Positions 63,691 to 64,000 of a DNA stretch of 64,000 bases are shown piece by piece. The stretch comes from Carallia brachiata (lineage: Eukaryota; Streptophyta; Magnoliopsida; Malpighiales; Rhizophoraceae), in contig JADCRB010000041.1 in NCBI GenBank assembly GCA_021464245.1, forward strand, positions 62,001 through 126,000. The letters run 5' to 3'. Every line of letters begins with the position of its first letter. The first letter of the stretch is position 1. The notes below the pieces were generated by a model. The model saw only the letters and a program-made list of their open reading frames with translations, made no database searches and was not told the origin of the DNA. Both the position numbers and the translations under genes were made by a program.

Positions 63691-64000
63691 CCTTATGATG
63701 CGCACTGCACTAATTAAATCAAGGGCCAATTTGAATGTGGATTTTCGTTCACCAGGATCCGACGCGTGGAAGATGATTCGACAACCAACCCTTTCTTATC
63801 GATGGACTGCAAAATTCGTCCTTTTTCTGTCGTTATTAACCATTTTTTAAAGAAAAACAAAACTGCATCATCGGTGCATATATCATCGCCTTTGTCGATT
63901 AATATAAATTGTTTATTAACATATTTATTTAATTTTTTTATAAGAATAATAGATAATTTAATTATTAATAAATTTGAATTTAATTCTACTGCAGTTTACT

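Larger units (their letters stand above)
49950..64000 (+). repeat. Segmental duplication, copy B (continues past window)
   Basis: Same order and orientation as 130-18480. Last matching block is at the window edge (63700-64000 versus 18175-18450). B lacks most insertions found in A and has its own at 56108-59080, 59107-59930, 62270-62518 and 63459-63690. Confidence 0.85.

Overview
The window is AT-rich nuclear DNA from a flowering plant, almost certainly a eudicot. The evidence is intron-containing P450 and short-chain dehydrogenase genes with plant splice sites and TATA boxes, a Tat-type Ty3/gypsy retrotransposon, a LINE RNase H fragment, tRNA-derived SINEs, and many MITEs. The species cannot be named from the sequence. 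Host gene content is small and mostly decayed; over half of the window is transposons, duplicated flanks or featureless AT-rich DNA.

Layout. (1) About 130-18480 and 49950-64000 are direct copies (A and B) of one ancestral segment; B runs off the right edge. Each carries a CYP79-type P450 on the minus strand (7997-9616 in A, 52160-54201 in B). A third, shorter copy (C, 41871-43310) keeps flanks but no CYP79. (2) 20863-26310 plus 36197-36725 is an inverted duplication whose right arm was split by a 9.9-kb LTR retrotransposon (26311-36196, 5-bp target duplication). (3) 37392-40668 holds two tandem tropinone-reductase-like SDR genes on the minus strand: the left one is a pseudogene lacking exon 1, the right one is intact except for the last few codons. 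(4) 47689-49779 is a CYP81-type P450 on the plus strand with three frame shifts.

Comparing copies A, B and C gives empty sites for many insertions: a SINE-like element, a LINE fragment, a Mutator-type MITE with ~10-bp target duplications, Harbinger-like elements with 3-bp duplications, and a ~3-kb Pack-MULE-like element (56108-59080) with captured exon-like DNA.

How the genes relate. CYP79 enzymes turn amino acids into aldoximes, the entry step to cyanogenic glucosides, glucosinolates and volatile nitriles. A CYP79-SDR-CYP81 neighbourhood could be the relic of a specialised-metabolism cluster, but every P450 copy here carries at least one disabling or C-terminal lesion, so if it was a pathway it is dying in this haplotype. 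The most unusual item is a decayed WUSCHEL-related homeobox (WOX) gene inside the LTR retrotransposon, between integrase and the 3' LTR, in the element's coding orientation.
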